From Echinarachnius parma (Eukaryota; Echinodermata; Echinoidea; Clypeasteroida; Echinarachniidae), in contig JBAMJV010003309.1 of assembly GCA_037951105.1 (NCBI GenBank), positions 42,572-106,571 of the forward strand: a stretch of DNA of 64,000 bases, read 5' to 3'. The notes beneath the pieces are model-generated. The model saw only the letters and a list, made by a program, of their open reading frames with translations. It was not told where the DNA came from and made no database searches. The position numbers and the translations under genes are program-made. Positions 1 through 11,933 of the stretch are shown here, piece after piece. Each line of letters begins with the position of its first letter. Position 1 is the stretch's first letter.

Positions 1-718
1 GCAAAACGAAGTTCAAATTTGAAAATTCTAAAAATAGATGTTTATGACATTGATGACATCACACTTCCCCACTCTATACAGTTTTGGTCAAACTGAATTT
101 TAGCAAGCAAAACCTGCACCAATTTATTACAAACTAATAGTTATAACTCCATCCTGCTGCAAAGGGAGTACACAATTGCGATTGACTAAGTAAAAGTCCT
201 GCTATCATTCAAAATAAGTCGTTTAAGCTCAAGAGGGCGCCTTCTAAACACTCATCGGTTGCAGCCATTTAAAAAAATATATTGGAAATTTATTGTTTTG
301 TTGAAATAGTGATTAGATAGAGGGATAATCACAACTATCTAAAACTTATTTCGTATGTTTCTGAGAAGCGGAAGCATTTTTGTTTTAAAGATTTGAACGG
401 CTAGTTCAAAATAAACGAATAATTGTGAGGTCCCACATCTATTTCAAATGGTTATGTTTATAGGTATTTCAGCCATTTCTAAACCGATTTAGATCAAATA
501 AATGTATTCCGTCATTACAAATGTTTGCTTTTTCGATTTGACACTGAGTTTTTCTTTATCTCACAACAAATTATTTTGAGTGGCGCCCTCTATACCAAAA
601 CTCTTCTATCCCTTTAACAGTTAGATTGCAAATCGTACTGCAATAATTTGATGCATAGTAGCTATAATATGGTATATCCCTATTTGACTTGTTTTGTATT
701 CCCGATCAACATACATAG

Positions 719-835
719 TCGACTGCTCCTCTGGTTCACCCTGTCTAAATGGTGGATCATGTAACGATGTGCCCGATCCCGACGAATGCGATTGTGTGAA
801 TGGATATAGTGGAGATATCTGTGAAACAACTTCAA
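719..835 (+). CDS. EGF-like exon E1
   Basis: A 117-base exon encoding one EGF-like domain with cysteine spacing C-x5-C-x5-C-x8-C-x-C-x8-C. The core reads DCSSGSPC, LNGGSC, a VPDPDE linker, CDC and GYSGDIC, ending ETTS. The acceptor is the TAG at 716-718 and the donor is GTGAGT at 836. Both borders are phase 1, so the exon can be added or skipped without a frame change. It lacks the D-x-D-E calcium motif and the aromatic residue of the hydroxylation motif, so it is a non-calcium-binding EGF type. Such domains occur in extracellular or membrane proteins and act in adhesion or ligand binding. The parent gene cannot be named from one domain. Confidence 0.87.
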
Positions 836-2100
836 GTGAGTATCATATCATTTTGTTGGCTTAACAAATTGTAATCGTGAACATTAAAAAGGTTTATGCA
901 TTTTGTTTTACATTTATTGATATAGTTCTGATTATTTCCCTCTGATCAGGCATTGTTTATTATATTAGCATATCAACATATTATCGCTAGTAGGTGTTTC
1001 TAAAAAATTGTATTGATGTTTTAGTAGTTATCTTTATACAAAATGAACAATTGTTTGCATTCAAATTTAATGTTACAGACATTGTTTGATGTTACTGTTC
1101 GAAAATATGTTATGCTGTTTTAAAGAAATATTTCATCACAATGTAATTAGCTTTGTTAAATCAGCATATTGTTTTCCACGTCGTATGTCTTTAAAATATG
1201 TTCAGGTAACGTGTCCTTGAATAACTAGGGCTTATGTTTATATCACGTTATGTTTACACTTCAAAATTTGAATGAAAATCTTCCAGCAAGTGTTTGATTC
1301 ACACTATCTGTAATCGGCTGTAAAAAGGCCAATACCAGTTTGGGGAATCGCCCCCTCTCAAAAAATGAAATGGACGCTCTTATTACTAATCATGTGAAAT
1401 AATATGTTTTAACTATTAAATACGGGATGATACACATTTTGCCTGGAATCTGCCTACTAATTGATGTATTTGGTAAATTATAAAGTCATCTGTTGTGGAT
1501 TGATATCTCACAGATAATTGTATGTTGATATACAGCCTCGTGCGATGCGTGTTAATCATATGGCAAATGTGCACACTAAAATTCGCACGAGCGAATCGCT
1601 CGAACGAGCCTATATAATGTGGCCAACGTAGATGGGCCAAGCTGGCGGTGAACTTAGGCTCAATGTCAGCGACTGTCATAAATGTTTTAACTGATATTTC
1701 TGCATTTGACGATAATAAGGTTTGGGTTTTTCCACACACGCTCTTTTTTATGTTATTTCAATAATACTAATCAATTAGTTTGTCAATAAAGTTATTTCAC
1801 ACTACTGGCATTTCCCAAGGGATAGCCCCTCTTTTGCAAGCCAAATTTCAAAAGTTGCGAGATTATTGTCTTATATGAAAGAATATGTCATTTAATAGCA
1901 TGCCTGAAAAAATTAGGGCTTGAAATCTCCTTTTCGTGGAGTTTTAATATAGAGCTAAAACTAATAAACCATCGTCCCACGGTTAATTGTGCACTATATG
2001 TATATTCACCCAGTGAGAAAGTTCGTACACGGATTCCACGGAGTACCAAGACGCTATGCGTGACCCCTACGTGACCCGCGCTAGCTACGTGACCCGCGCA

Positions 2101-2106
2101 TATATA
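2101..2106. other. Empty insertion site of the MITE found in U2, U4 and U6
   Basis: U1 reads gcgcatatataacaatgg here with nothing inserted. The same flanks in U2, U4 and U6 are split by a 555-556 bp element with a TA duplication. This paralogous empty site fixes the exact ends of that element and its TA target. Confidence 0.9.
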
Positions 2107-3635
2107 ACAATGGCATGACCGAATACTGTACAAAATAACCAAACCTCGCTTAAACAGACTACATGTTATTATGTATTCTTAATTTTGAGATTTTTTCCCG
2201 TGACATACCTTTACAAATATCGGCTTCACAATACCTTTACAGGAATAAGTACAATAGTATTGTAACATTATGCTATTAAAATCAGTTAAACTCTTTTCTT
2301 GACCGATATATAGTTTGATGGAGAGACGCATTTATTTTTCATTCGTAGAATCCAAATTACAGGGCTGTTCGATCTGATTGTTTGTGTGTGTTACATACAT
2401 CCTCATCCGTCAACTGGAAACTGTTCAGACGTTTAAGCTGTATGGGACATAACATGCAATCACATTCATATTGGCTGTGTGATATCAGAATACTGTTTCA
2501 CAATATATCTAACTAAAAATCTATTCAAGATGTGTCCTTTGGTTTCATGCTGTAGTCTATAGAGATGGAATGTTATATTTAAATGAAGTTGTCTTGAAGG
2601 GATAGTTGAGTTCTGGTAAAGATAATAGAGTACATAAGCTATGACGTCATGAACATGTTTTTTTAATAGAATTTTTAAATTTGAACTTCATTTTCCGAAA
2701 GAGTATCAAAACAATGCCCAAATACCAAAAGCTGTATTGGCAAACGGCAAAGAAAATCAATGTTATAGTGCTCTAGTACATAACTTTATGAACCAGAGCT
2801 GCACAAAAACAGTGACTACCCATTGAAGTAAAATACATTTGGATTGGCATATCTCAGCCAATACTAAACATATTCAATTGATTTTTGGTATTAAGACATT
2901 ACTGTTGACGCTCTTTCGCAAAACGAAGTTCAAATTTGAAAATTCTAAAAATAGATGTTTATGACATTGATGACATCACACTTCCCCACTCTATACAGTT
3001 TTGGTCAAACTGAATTTTAGCAAGCAAAACCTGCACCAATTTATTACAAACTAATAGTTATAACTCCATCCTGCTGCAAGGGAGTACACAATTGCGATTG
3101 ACTAAGTAAAAGTCCTGCTATCATTCAAAATAAGTCGTTTAAGCTCAAGAGGGCGCCTTCTAAACACTCATCGGTTGCAGCCATTTAAAAAAATATATTG
3201 GACATTTATTGTTTTGTTGAAATAGTGATTATATAGAGGGATAATCAACAACTATCTAAAACTTATTTCGTATGTTTCTGAGAAGCGGAAGCATTTTTGT
3301 TTTAAAGATTTGAACGGCTAGTTCAAAATAAACGAATAATTGTGAGGTCCCACATCTATTTCAAATGGTTATGTTTATAGGTATTTCAGCCATTTATAAA
3401 CCGATTTAAATCAAATAAATATATTCCGTCATTACAAATGTTTGCTTTTTCGATTTGACACTGAGTTTTTCTTTATCTCACAACAAATTATTTTGAGTGG
3501 CGCCCTCTAGACCAAAACTCTTCTATCCCTTTAACAGTTAGATTGCAAATCGTACTGCAAGAATTTGATGCATAGTAGCTATAATATGGTATATCCCTAT
3601 TTGACTTGTTTTATATTCCCGATCAACATACATAG

Positions 3636-3752
3636 TCGACTGCTCCTCTGGTTCGCCCTGTCTAAATGGTGGATCATGTAACGATGTGCCCGATCCCGAC
3701 GAATGCGATTGTGTGAATGGATATAGTGGAGATATCTGTGAAACAACTTCAA
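3636..3752 (+). CDS. EGF-like exon E2
   Basis: 117 bases, phase 1-1, acceptor AG at 3634-3635 and donor GTGAGT at 3753. The protein is identical to E1; the visible difference is a silent TCA to TCG change in the first serine-proline segment. All six cysteines are present. The flanking introns are of A type. It is probably a functional exon, since frame and both splice sites are intact. Confidence 0.87.
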
Positions 3753-4972
3753 GTGAGTAACATATCATTTTGTTGGCTTAACAAATTGTAATCGTGAACA
3801 TTAAAATGGTTTATGCATTTTGTTTTACATTTATTGATATAGTTTTGATTTTTTCCCTCTGATCGGGCATTGTTTATCATATTAGCATATCAACATTCTA
3901 TCGCTAGTAGGTGTTTATAAAAAAATTGTATTGATGTGTTAGTAGTAATATTTATACAAAATGAACAATTGTTTGCATTTAAATTTAATGTTACAGACAT
4001 TGTTTGATTTTACTGTTCGAAAATATGTTATGCTGTTTTAAAGAAATATTACATCACAATTTAATTAGCTTTGTTAAATCAGCATATTGTCTTCCACGTC
4101 GTATATCTTTACAATATGTTCAACTAACGTGACCTTGAATATTTAGGGTTTATGTTTATATCACGTTATGTTTACACTTAAAAATTTGAATGTAAAAAGG
4201 CCAATACCAGTTTTTGAAATCGCCTCCTCTCAAAAAATGAAATGAACGCTCTTATTACCAATCATGTGAAAGAATATGTTTTAACTATTAAATACGGGAT
4301 GATACAAATTTTGCCTGGAATCTGCCTACTAATTGATATATTTGGTAAATTATAAAGTCATCTGTTGCGGATTGATATCTCACAGATAATTGTATGTTGA
4401 TATACAGCCTCGTGCGATGCGTGTTAATCCTATGGCAAATGCGCACATGGTAATTCGCACGAGCGAATCGCTCGAACGAGCCTATAGAATGTGGCCAACG
4501 TAGATGGGCCAAGCTGGCGGTGAACTTAGGCTCAATGTCAGCGGCTGTCATAAATGTTTGAACTGATATTTCTGCATTTGACGATAATAAGGTTTGGGTT
4601 TTCCACACACGCTCTTTTTTATGTTATTTCAATAGTACTTATCAATTGGTTTGACAAAGTTATTTCCCACTACTGGCATTTCCCAAGGGATAGCCCCTCT
4701 TTTGTAAGCCAAATTTCAAAAGTTGCGAGATTATTGTCTTATATGAAAGAATATGTCATTTAATAGCATGCCTGAAAAAATTAGGGCTTAAAATCTCTTT
4801 TTCGTGGAGTTTTAATATAGAGCTAAAACTAATAAACCATCGTCCCACGGTTACTTGTGCACTATATGTATATTCACCCAGTGAGGAAGTTCGTACACGG
4901 ATTCCACGGAGTACCAAGACGCTATGCGTGACCCCTACGTGACCCGCGCTAGCTACGTGACCTGCGCATATA

Positions 4973-5528
4973 TAGGGTGGCCCAGAAATAACGGAACGGG
5001 GCACTTCCCAAAATAAAGCAACAAAAGGAACATGTCCATTGGATAGGGTGTCCTTTCCAATGAACAACGATACCAAGAAAAGTAATTTTGGACGTGTAGT
5101 TTTTGTTGTAGGGCGCGTTGAGTGGGACCATGTCAGGTTCCTATTTTTTTCAATTTTTACTAAGTCAGTGTCTGATAAATTATACTTACTGCCCGCCATA
5201 CTATTCACCAATTATGTCCATTCTCTCGGCACCACTCGGCACACAGCTGACTGCACAAAAACAATGGTGTGTGGAATACTAGTACTCGCGTGTTCAGTCG
5301 TATGTAGGGCAATCAGTCTCATTTATCAGGCACTGACTTGGTAAAACTTGACAAAAATAGGAACCTGACATGGTCTCACTCAAAGCGCCCTAAACCAAAA
5401 ACTACACGTCCAAAATTACTTTTCTTGGTATCGTTGTTCATTGGAAAGGACACCCTAACCGATGGACATATTCATTTTGTTACTTTATTTTGGGAAGTGC
5501 CCCGTTCCGTTATTTCTGGGCCACCCTG
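4973..5528. mobile_element. Foldback MITE, mariner-type, copy 1
   Basis: A 556-bp insertion bounded by inverted ends that begin [C/T]AGGGTGGCCCAGAAATAA, with TA duplicated on each side. The ends extend into inverted arms of about 200 bp around a central segment of roughly 120 bp, so the transcript would fold into a long hairpin. The TA target and CAGGG-type end fit the Tc1/mariner superfamily. It has no transposase frame, so it is non-autonomous. Short frames reading GPP..CRSRS in this element are by-products of the inverted arms. Confidence 0.88.
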
Positions 5529-7094
5529 TATAACAATGGCATGACCGAATACTGTACAAAATAACCAAACCTCGCTTAAACTGACTACATGTTATTATGT
5601 ATTCTTAATTTTTGAGATTTTTTCCCGTGACATACCTTTACAAATATCGGCTTCACAATACCTTTACTGGACTAAGTACAATAGTATTGTAACATTATGC
5701 TATTAAAATCAGTTAAACTCTTTTCTTGACCGATATATAGTTTGATGGAGAGACGCATTCATTTTTCATTCGTAGAATCCAAATTACAGGGCTGTTCGAT
5801 CTGATTTGTTTTTGTGTGTGTTACAGACATCCGTCAACTGGAAACTGTTCAGACGTTTTGTAAAATAGGGACTGTCCCTTGAAAACATTGTTAAGCTGTA
5901 TGGGACATACCATGCAATCACATTCATATTGGCTGTGTGATATCAGAATACTGTTTCATAATATATCTAACTAAAATCTATTCAAGATGTGTCCTTTGGT
6001 TTTATGCTGTAGTCTATAGAGATGGAATGTTATATTTAAATGAAGTTAGTCTTGAAAGGATAGTTGAGTTCTGGTAAAGAGAATATAGTACAGAAGCTAT
6101 GACGTCATGAACATGTTTTTTTAATAGAATTTTTAAATTTGAACTTCGTTTTCCGAAATAGTATCAAAACAATGCCCAAATACCAAAAGCTGTATTGACA
6201 AACGGCAAAGAAAATCAATGTTATAGTGCTCTAGTACATAACTTTATGAACCAGAGCTGCACTAAAACAGTGACTACCCATTGAAGTAAAATACATTTGG
6301 ATTGGCATATCTCAGCCAATACTAAACATATTCAATTGATTTTTGGTATTAAGACATTACTGTTGACGCTCCTTCGCAAAACGAAGTTCAAATTTGAAAA
6401 TTCTAAAAATAGATGTTTATGACATCATTGATGACATCACACTTCCCCACTCTATACAGTTTTGGTCAAACTGAGTTTTAGCAAGCATAACCTGCACCAA
6501 TTTATTACAAACTAATAGTTATAACTCCATCCTGCTGCAAGGGAGTACACAATTACGATTGACTAAGTAAAAGTCCTGCTATCATTCAAAATAAGTCGTT
6601 TAAGCTCAAGAGGGCGCCTTCTAAACACTCATCGGTTGCAGCCATTTAAATAAAATGTGGGGATTTATTGTTTTGTTGAAATAGTGATTGGATAGAGGGA
6701 TAATCAACAACTATCTAAAACTTATTTCGTAGGTTTCTGAGAAGCGGAAGCATTTTTTGTTTTAAAGATTTGAACGGCTGGTTCAAAATAAACGAATAAT
6801 TGTGGGGTCCCACATCTATTACAAATGGTTATGTTTGTAGGTATTTCAGCCATTTCTAAACCGATTTAGATCAAATAAATGTATTCCGGCATTACAAATG
6901 TATGCTTTTTCGATTTGACACTGAGTTTTCTTTATCTCACAAAAAATAATTTTGAGTGGCGCCCTCTATACCAAAACTCTTCTATCCCTTTAACAGTTAG
7001 ATAGCAAATCGTACTGCAAGAATTTGATGCACAGTAGCTATAATATGGTATATCCCTATTTGACTTGTTTTGTATTCCCGATCAACATACATAG

Positions 7095-7205
7095 TCGACT
7101 GCTCCTCTGGTTCACCCTGTCTAAATGGTGGATCGTGTAACGATGTGCCCGATCCCGACGAATGCGATTGTGTGCCTGGATATAGTGGAGATATCTGTGA
7201 AACAA
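7095..7205 (+). CDS. EGF-like exon E3 (short VPG form)
   Basis: 111 bases, phase 1-1, acceptor TAG at 7092-7094, donor GTGAGT at 7206. All six cysteines are kept with the E1 spacing. It differs from E1 in having VPG instead of VNG before the last loop and in lacking the six bases before the donor, so it ends ETx rather than ETTS. Only E9 shares this form, although E5 and E7 sit in the same B-type intron context. Confidence 0.86.
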
Positions 7206-7854
7206 GTGAGTATCATATCATTTTGTTGGCTTAACAAATTGTAATCGTCAAAACTAAAATGAATCATGCATTTTGTTTTACATTTATTGATATAGTTTTG
7301 ATTTTACCCCTCTGATCGGGCATTGTTTATCATATTAGCATATCAACATTCTATCGCTAGTAGGTGTTTCTAAAAAAAAATTGTATTGATGTGTTAGTAG
7401 TAATTTTATAAAAAATTAACGATTGTTTGCATTCATATTTCATGTTACAGACATTCTTTGATTTTTCTGTTCGAAAAAATGTTATGCTGTTTAAAGGAAA
7501 TATGTCATGATAATTTAATTTGCCTTGTTAAATCAGTATATAGTTCTCCACCGTTCGTATGTCTTTAAAATATGTTCAAGTAACGTGTCCTTGAATAACT
7601 ACGGTTTATGTTTATATCACATTATGTTTACACTTACAAGTTTGAATGAAAATCGTGCAGCAAGTATTTGATTCACACTATATGTAAAAGATATTTCCCC
7701 TCTGCAAGTTAGATGTAAATCTTAATCTAAATATTACCGACATATACGATTGCCCCATTGATAACCTGCAAAAAGAGTGGAACATGTACCTTAAAACGAA
7801 CCATTTCTTACCCGAGTTCATGTGTGGCTGGTTATCAAGGAGTTTAAGGGAAAG

Positions 7855-7970
7855 TAACCATGTCCGACAAGCTAGCTTGCCGGACTTAGTTACTATTGTT
7901 AGGCTTGACGACGGGGAGTCTGACGTCATACGCATATTATTTGCACACATTACCGAAGCGGTCTATTGTT
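7855..7970. repeat. Partial palindromic element in U3
   Basis: Contains a hairpin around GACAAGCTAGCTTGCCGG and a right arm with ACGGGGAGTCTGACGTCATA and GCATATTATTTGC, ending near the GCGGTCTATTG motif. The same arm, with its inverted partner, occurs at about 51,545-51,708. It is repeated in U5 (about 13,420-13,535) and U7 (about 18,955-19,070), so it was present before the dimer was amplified. Confidence 0.7.
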
Positions 7971-9192
7971 TGCATTAAAGATTTTATGTTAGAGATATTC
8001 TTTGATCTGATCGTTTAAAACATTGATATGCTGTATGCGACATACCGTGCAATCACAATTATATTAGCTATGTGATATTAGAATACTGTTTCACAATATT
8101 ATAACTAAAATCTATTCAAGATGTGTCCTTTGATTTTATGATGTGGTCTATAGAGATGGCATGTTATATTTAAATAAAGTCGTCTTAAAGGGATAGTTGA
8201 GTTCTGGTAAAGAGAATAGAGTACAGAAGCTATGATGTCATGAACATGTTTTTGTTTTTTTGTTTTTTCAAATTTGAACCTCATTTTCCGAAAGAGTATC
8301 AAAATAATGCTCAAATACCGAAAACCGTATTGGCAATCGGCAATAGGCAATCAGTGTTATACTGCTCTAGTACATAACTTTATGAACCAGAGCTGCACTA
8401 TAACACTGATTGCCCATTGAAGTAAAAAATTCATTTGGATGGGCATATCATCCAATACTAAACATAATATTAATTTTACGGTTGACGCTCTTTCGGAAAA
8501 TGAAGATCAAATTTGAACGTTCTAAAAATAGATATTTATGACATCATAGATGACATCACACTTCACCACTCTATAGTTTTGGTCAAACTGAATCTTAGCA
8601 AGCAAAACCTGCACCAATCAATTGCAAACTAATAGTTATAACTCCACCCTGCTCCAAAGGAGTACAAAATTACAAATGACTTAGTAAAAGTACTGCTATA
8701 ATTCAAAATAAGCCGTTTAAGCTCAAGAGGGCGCTTTATAAACACTCATCGGTTGCAGCCATTTAAAATAAAATATTGTAAATGTATTGTTTTGTTAAAA
8801 AGGTGATTAGATAGAGGGATAATCAACAACTATGGTTTCTGAGAAGCGGAAGCATTTTTTTACGATTTGAACGGCTGGTTCAAAATAAACGAATACTTGT
8901 GGGGTCCCACATCTATTACAAATGGTTATGTCTATAGATATTTCAGCCATTTCTAAACCGATTTAGATCAAATAAATTTATTCTGTCATTACAAATGTAT
9001 GCTTTTTCGATTTGACACTCAGTTTTTCTTTATCTCACAACAAATTATTTTGAGTGGCGCCCTCTATACCAAAACTTTTCTATCCCTTTAACAGTTAGAT
9101 TGCAAATCGTACTGCAAGAATTTGATGCATAGTAGCTATAATATGGTATATCCCTATTTGACTTGTTTTGTATTCCCGATCAACATACATAG

Positions 9193-9309
9193 TCGACTGC
9201 TCCTCTGGTTCGCCCTGTCTAAATGGTGGATCATGTAACGATGTGCCCGATCCCGACGAATGCGATTGTGTGAATGGATATAGTGGAGATATCTGTGAAA
9301 CAACTTCAA
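9193..9309 (+). CDS. EGF-like exon E4
   Basis: 117 bases, phase 1-1, acceptor AG at 9191-9192, donor GTGAGT at 9310. The encoded domain is the same as E1 and E2 and has six cysteines. It lies 5557 bp after E2, the period of the A+B dimer. Confidence 0.87.
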
Positions 9310-10531
9310 GTGAGTAACATATCATTTTGTTGGCTTAACAAATTGTAATCGTGAACATTAAAATGGTTTATGCATTTTGTTTTACATTTATTGATATAGT
9401 TTTGATTTTTTCCCTCTGATCGGGCATTGTTTATCATATTAGCATATCAACATTCTATCGCTAGTAGGTGTTTCTAAAAAAATTGTATTGATGTGTTAGT
9501 AGTAATCTTTATACAAAATGAACAATTGTTTGCATTTAAATTTAATGTTACAGACATTGTTTGATTTTACTGTTCGAAAATATGTTATGCTGTTTTAAAG
9601 AAATATTACATCACAATTTAATTACCTTTGTTAAATCAGCATATTGTCTTCCACGTCGTATATCTTTAAAATATGTTCAACTAACGTGACCTTGAATATC
9701 TAGGGTTTATGTTTATATCACGTTATGTTTACACTTAAAAATTTGAATGTAAAAAGGCCAATACCAGTTTTTGAAATCGCCTCCTCTCAAAAAATGAAAT
9801 GAACGCTCTTATTACCAATCATGTGAAAAAATATGTTTTAACTATTAAATACTGGATGATACAAATTTTGCCTGGAATCTGCCTACTAATTGATATATTT
9901 GGTAAATTATAAAGTCATCTGTTGCGGATTGATATCTCACAGATAATTGTATGTTGATATACAGCCTCGTGCGATGCGTGTTAATCATATGGCAAATGTG
10001 CACACTAAAATTCGCACGAGCGAATCGCTCGAACGAGCCTATATAATGTGGCCAACGTAGATGGGCCAAGCTGGCGGTGAACTTAGGCTCAATGTCAGCG
10101 GCTGTCATAAATGTTTGAACTGATATTTCTGCATTTGACGATAATAAGGTTTGGGTTTTTCCACACACGCTCTTTTTTTATGTTATTTCAATAGTACTAA
10201 TCAATTGGTTTGACAAAGTTATTTCCCACTACTGGCATTTCCCAAGGGATAGCCCCTCTTTTGTAAGCCAAATTTCAAAAGTTGCGAGATTATTGTCTGA
10301 TATGAAAGAATATGTCATTTAATAGCATGCCTGAAAAAATTAGGGCTTAAAATCTCTTTTTCGTGGAGTTTTAATATAGAGCTAAAACTAATAAACCATC
10401 GTCCCACGGTTACTTGTGCACTATATGTATATTCACCCAGTGAGGAAGTTCGTACACGGATTCCACGGAGTACCAAGACGCTATGCGTGACCCCTACGTG
10501 ACCCGCGCTAGCTACGTGACCCGCGCATATA

Positions 10532-11086
10532 TAGGGTGGCCCAGAAATAACGGAACGGGGCACTTCCCAAAATAAAGCAACAAAATGAACATGTCCATTG
10601 GATAGGGTGTCCTTTCCAATGAACAACGATACCAAGAAAAGTAATTTTGGACGTGTAGTTTTTGTTGTAGGGCGCGTTGAGTGGGACCATGTCAGGTTCC
10701 TATTTTTTCAATTTTTACTAAGTCAGTGTCTGATAAATGATACTTACTGCCCGCCATACTATTCACCAATTATGTCCATTCTCTCGGCACCACTCGGCAC
10801 ACAGCTGACTGCACAAAAACAATGGCGCGCGGAATACTAGTACTCGCGTGTTCAGTCGTATGTAGGGCAATCAGTCTCATTTATCAGGCACTGACTTGGT
10901 AAAACTTGACAAAAATAGGAACCTGACATGGTCTCACTCAAAGCGCCCTAAACCAAAAACTACACGTCCAAAATTACTTTTCTTGGTATCGTTGTTCATT
11001 GGAAAGGACACCCTATCCGATGGACATATTCATTTTGTTACTTTATTTTGGGAAGTGCCCCGTTCCGTTATTTCTGGGCCACCCTG
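10532..11086. mobile_element. Foldback MITE, mariner-type, copy 2
   Basis: Orthologous to the insertion in U2: same TA site, same inverted ends, same internal hairpin arms, 555 bp. It was copied with the unit and is not an independent insertion. Confidence 0.87.
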
Positions 11087-11933
11087 TATAACAATGGCAT
11101 GACCGAATACTGTACAAAATAACCAAACCTCGCTTAAACTGACTACATGTTATTATGTATTCTTAATTTTTGAGATTTTTTCCCGCGACATACCTTTACA
11201 AATATCGGCTTCACAATACCTTTACTGGACTAAGTACAATAGTTTTGTAACATTATGCTATTAAAATCAGTTAAACTCTTTTCTTGACCGATATATAGTT
11301 TGATGGAGAGACGCATTAATTTTTCATTCGTAGAATCCAAATTACAGGGCTGTTCGATCTGATTTGTTTTTGTGTGTGTTACAGACATCCGTCAACTGGA
11401 AACTGTTCAGACGTTTTGTAAAATAGGGACTGTCCCTTGAAAACATTGTTAAGCTGTATGGGACATACCATGCAATCACATTCATATTGGCTGTGTGATA
11501 TCAGAATACTGTTTCATAATATATCTAACTAAAATCTATTCAAGATGTGTCCTTTGGTTTTATGCTGTAGTCTATAGAGATGGAATGTTATATTTAAATG
11601 AAGTTAGTCTTGAAAGGATAGTTGAGTTCTGGTAAAGAGAATATAGTACAGAAGCTATGACGTCATGAACATGTTTTTTTAAAAGAATTTTTAAATTTGA
11701 ACTTCGTTTTCCGAAATAGTATCAAAACAATGCCCAAATACCAAAAGCTGTATTGACAAACGGCAAAGAAAATCAATGTTATAGTGCTCTAGTACATAAC
11801 TTTATGAACCAGAGCTGCACTAAAACAGTGACTACCCATTGAAGTAAAATACATTTGGATTGGCATATCTCAGCCAATACTAAACATATTCAATTGATTT
11901 TTGGTATTAAGACATTACTGTTGACGCTCTTTC

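Larger units (their letters stand above)
1..2917 (+). repeat. Array unit U1 (A type, older form)
   Basis: Carries exon E1. Unlike U2, U4 and U6, it has no mariner-type MITE (the empty TA site is at 2101-2106) and keeps a roughly 50-bp intron segment at about 1274-1324 that those units lack. U8 shares that segment. U1 therefore looks like the ancestral A form. Apart from E1 I see only intron-like AT-rich DNA. Confidence 0.85.
2918..6375 (+). repeat. Array unit U2 (A type with MITE)
   Basis: Begins with the same bases as the window start and carries exon E2. It has lost about 50 bp of intron (near 4190) relative to U1 and U8 and contains the foldback MITE at 4973-5528. The long - strand reading frames in this unit are intronic or antisense to the exon and have no family signature. 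Confidence 0.87.
6376..8494 (+). repeat. Array unit U3 (B type)
   Basis: A shorter unit of 2119 bp carrying exon E3. Downstream of the exon it diverges from the A type and contains half of a palindromic element (about 7855-7970) whose fuller form lies at 51,545-51,708 and 53,215-53,380. It also holds the intact TGTGGCTG site that is split by a hAT-like insertion in U8. Confidence 0.87.
8495..11933 (+). repeat. Array unit U4 (A type with MITE)
   Basis: A-type unit carrying E4. It shares the MITE insertion and the roughly 50-bp intron deletion with U2 and U6. Nearly all differences from U2 are scattered single-base changes. Confidence 0.87.

Noticed and set aside
4756-5544. Frames running into the MITE (ending in ISGPPYICAGH or similar)
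   Set aside because: They cross the transposon edge and use its inverted arms; the same words appear on both strands.
1-6375. Long direct repeats as a possible LTR retrotransposon
   Set aside because: There are many copies in head-to-tail order with an EGF exon in each, and no gag or pol. It is a tandem gene array.
9095-9325. - strand frame of 76 codons starting MICYSLEVVSQ, repeated in several units
   Set aside because: It is exactly antisense to the EGF exon and its splice sites. The + strand shows cysteine spacing and AG/GT borders, so the - frame is a shadow.
9845-10168. - strand frame of about 107 codons (MCGKTQTLLSS), conserved in U1, U2, U4 and U6
   Set aside because: Conservation is no better than in the surrounding intron and there is no domain. 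It follows from copying of the whole unit.
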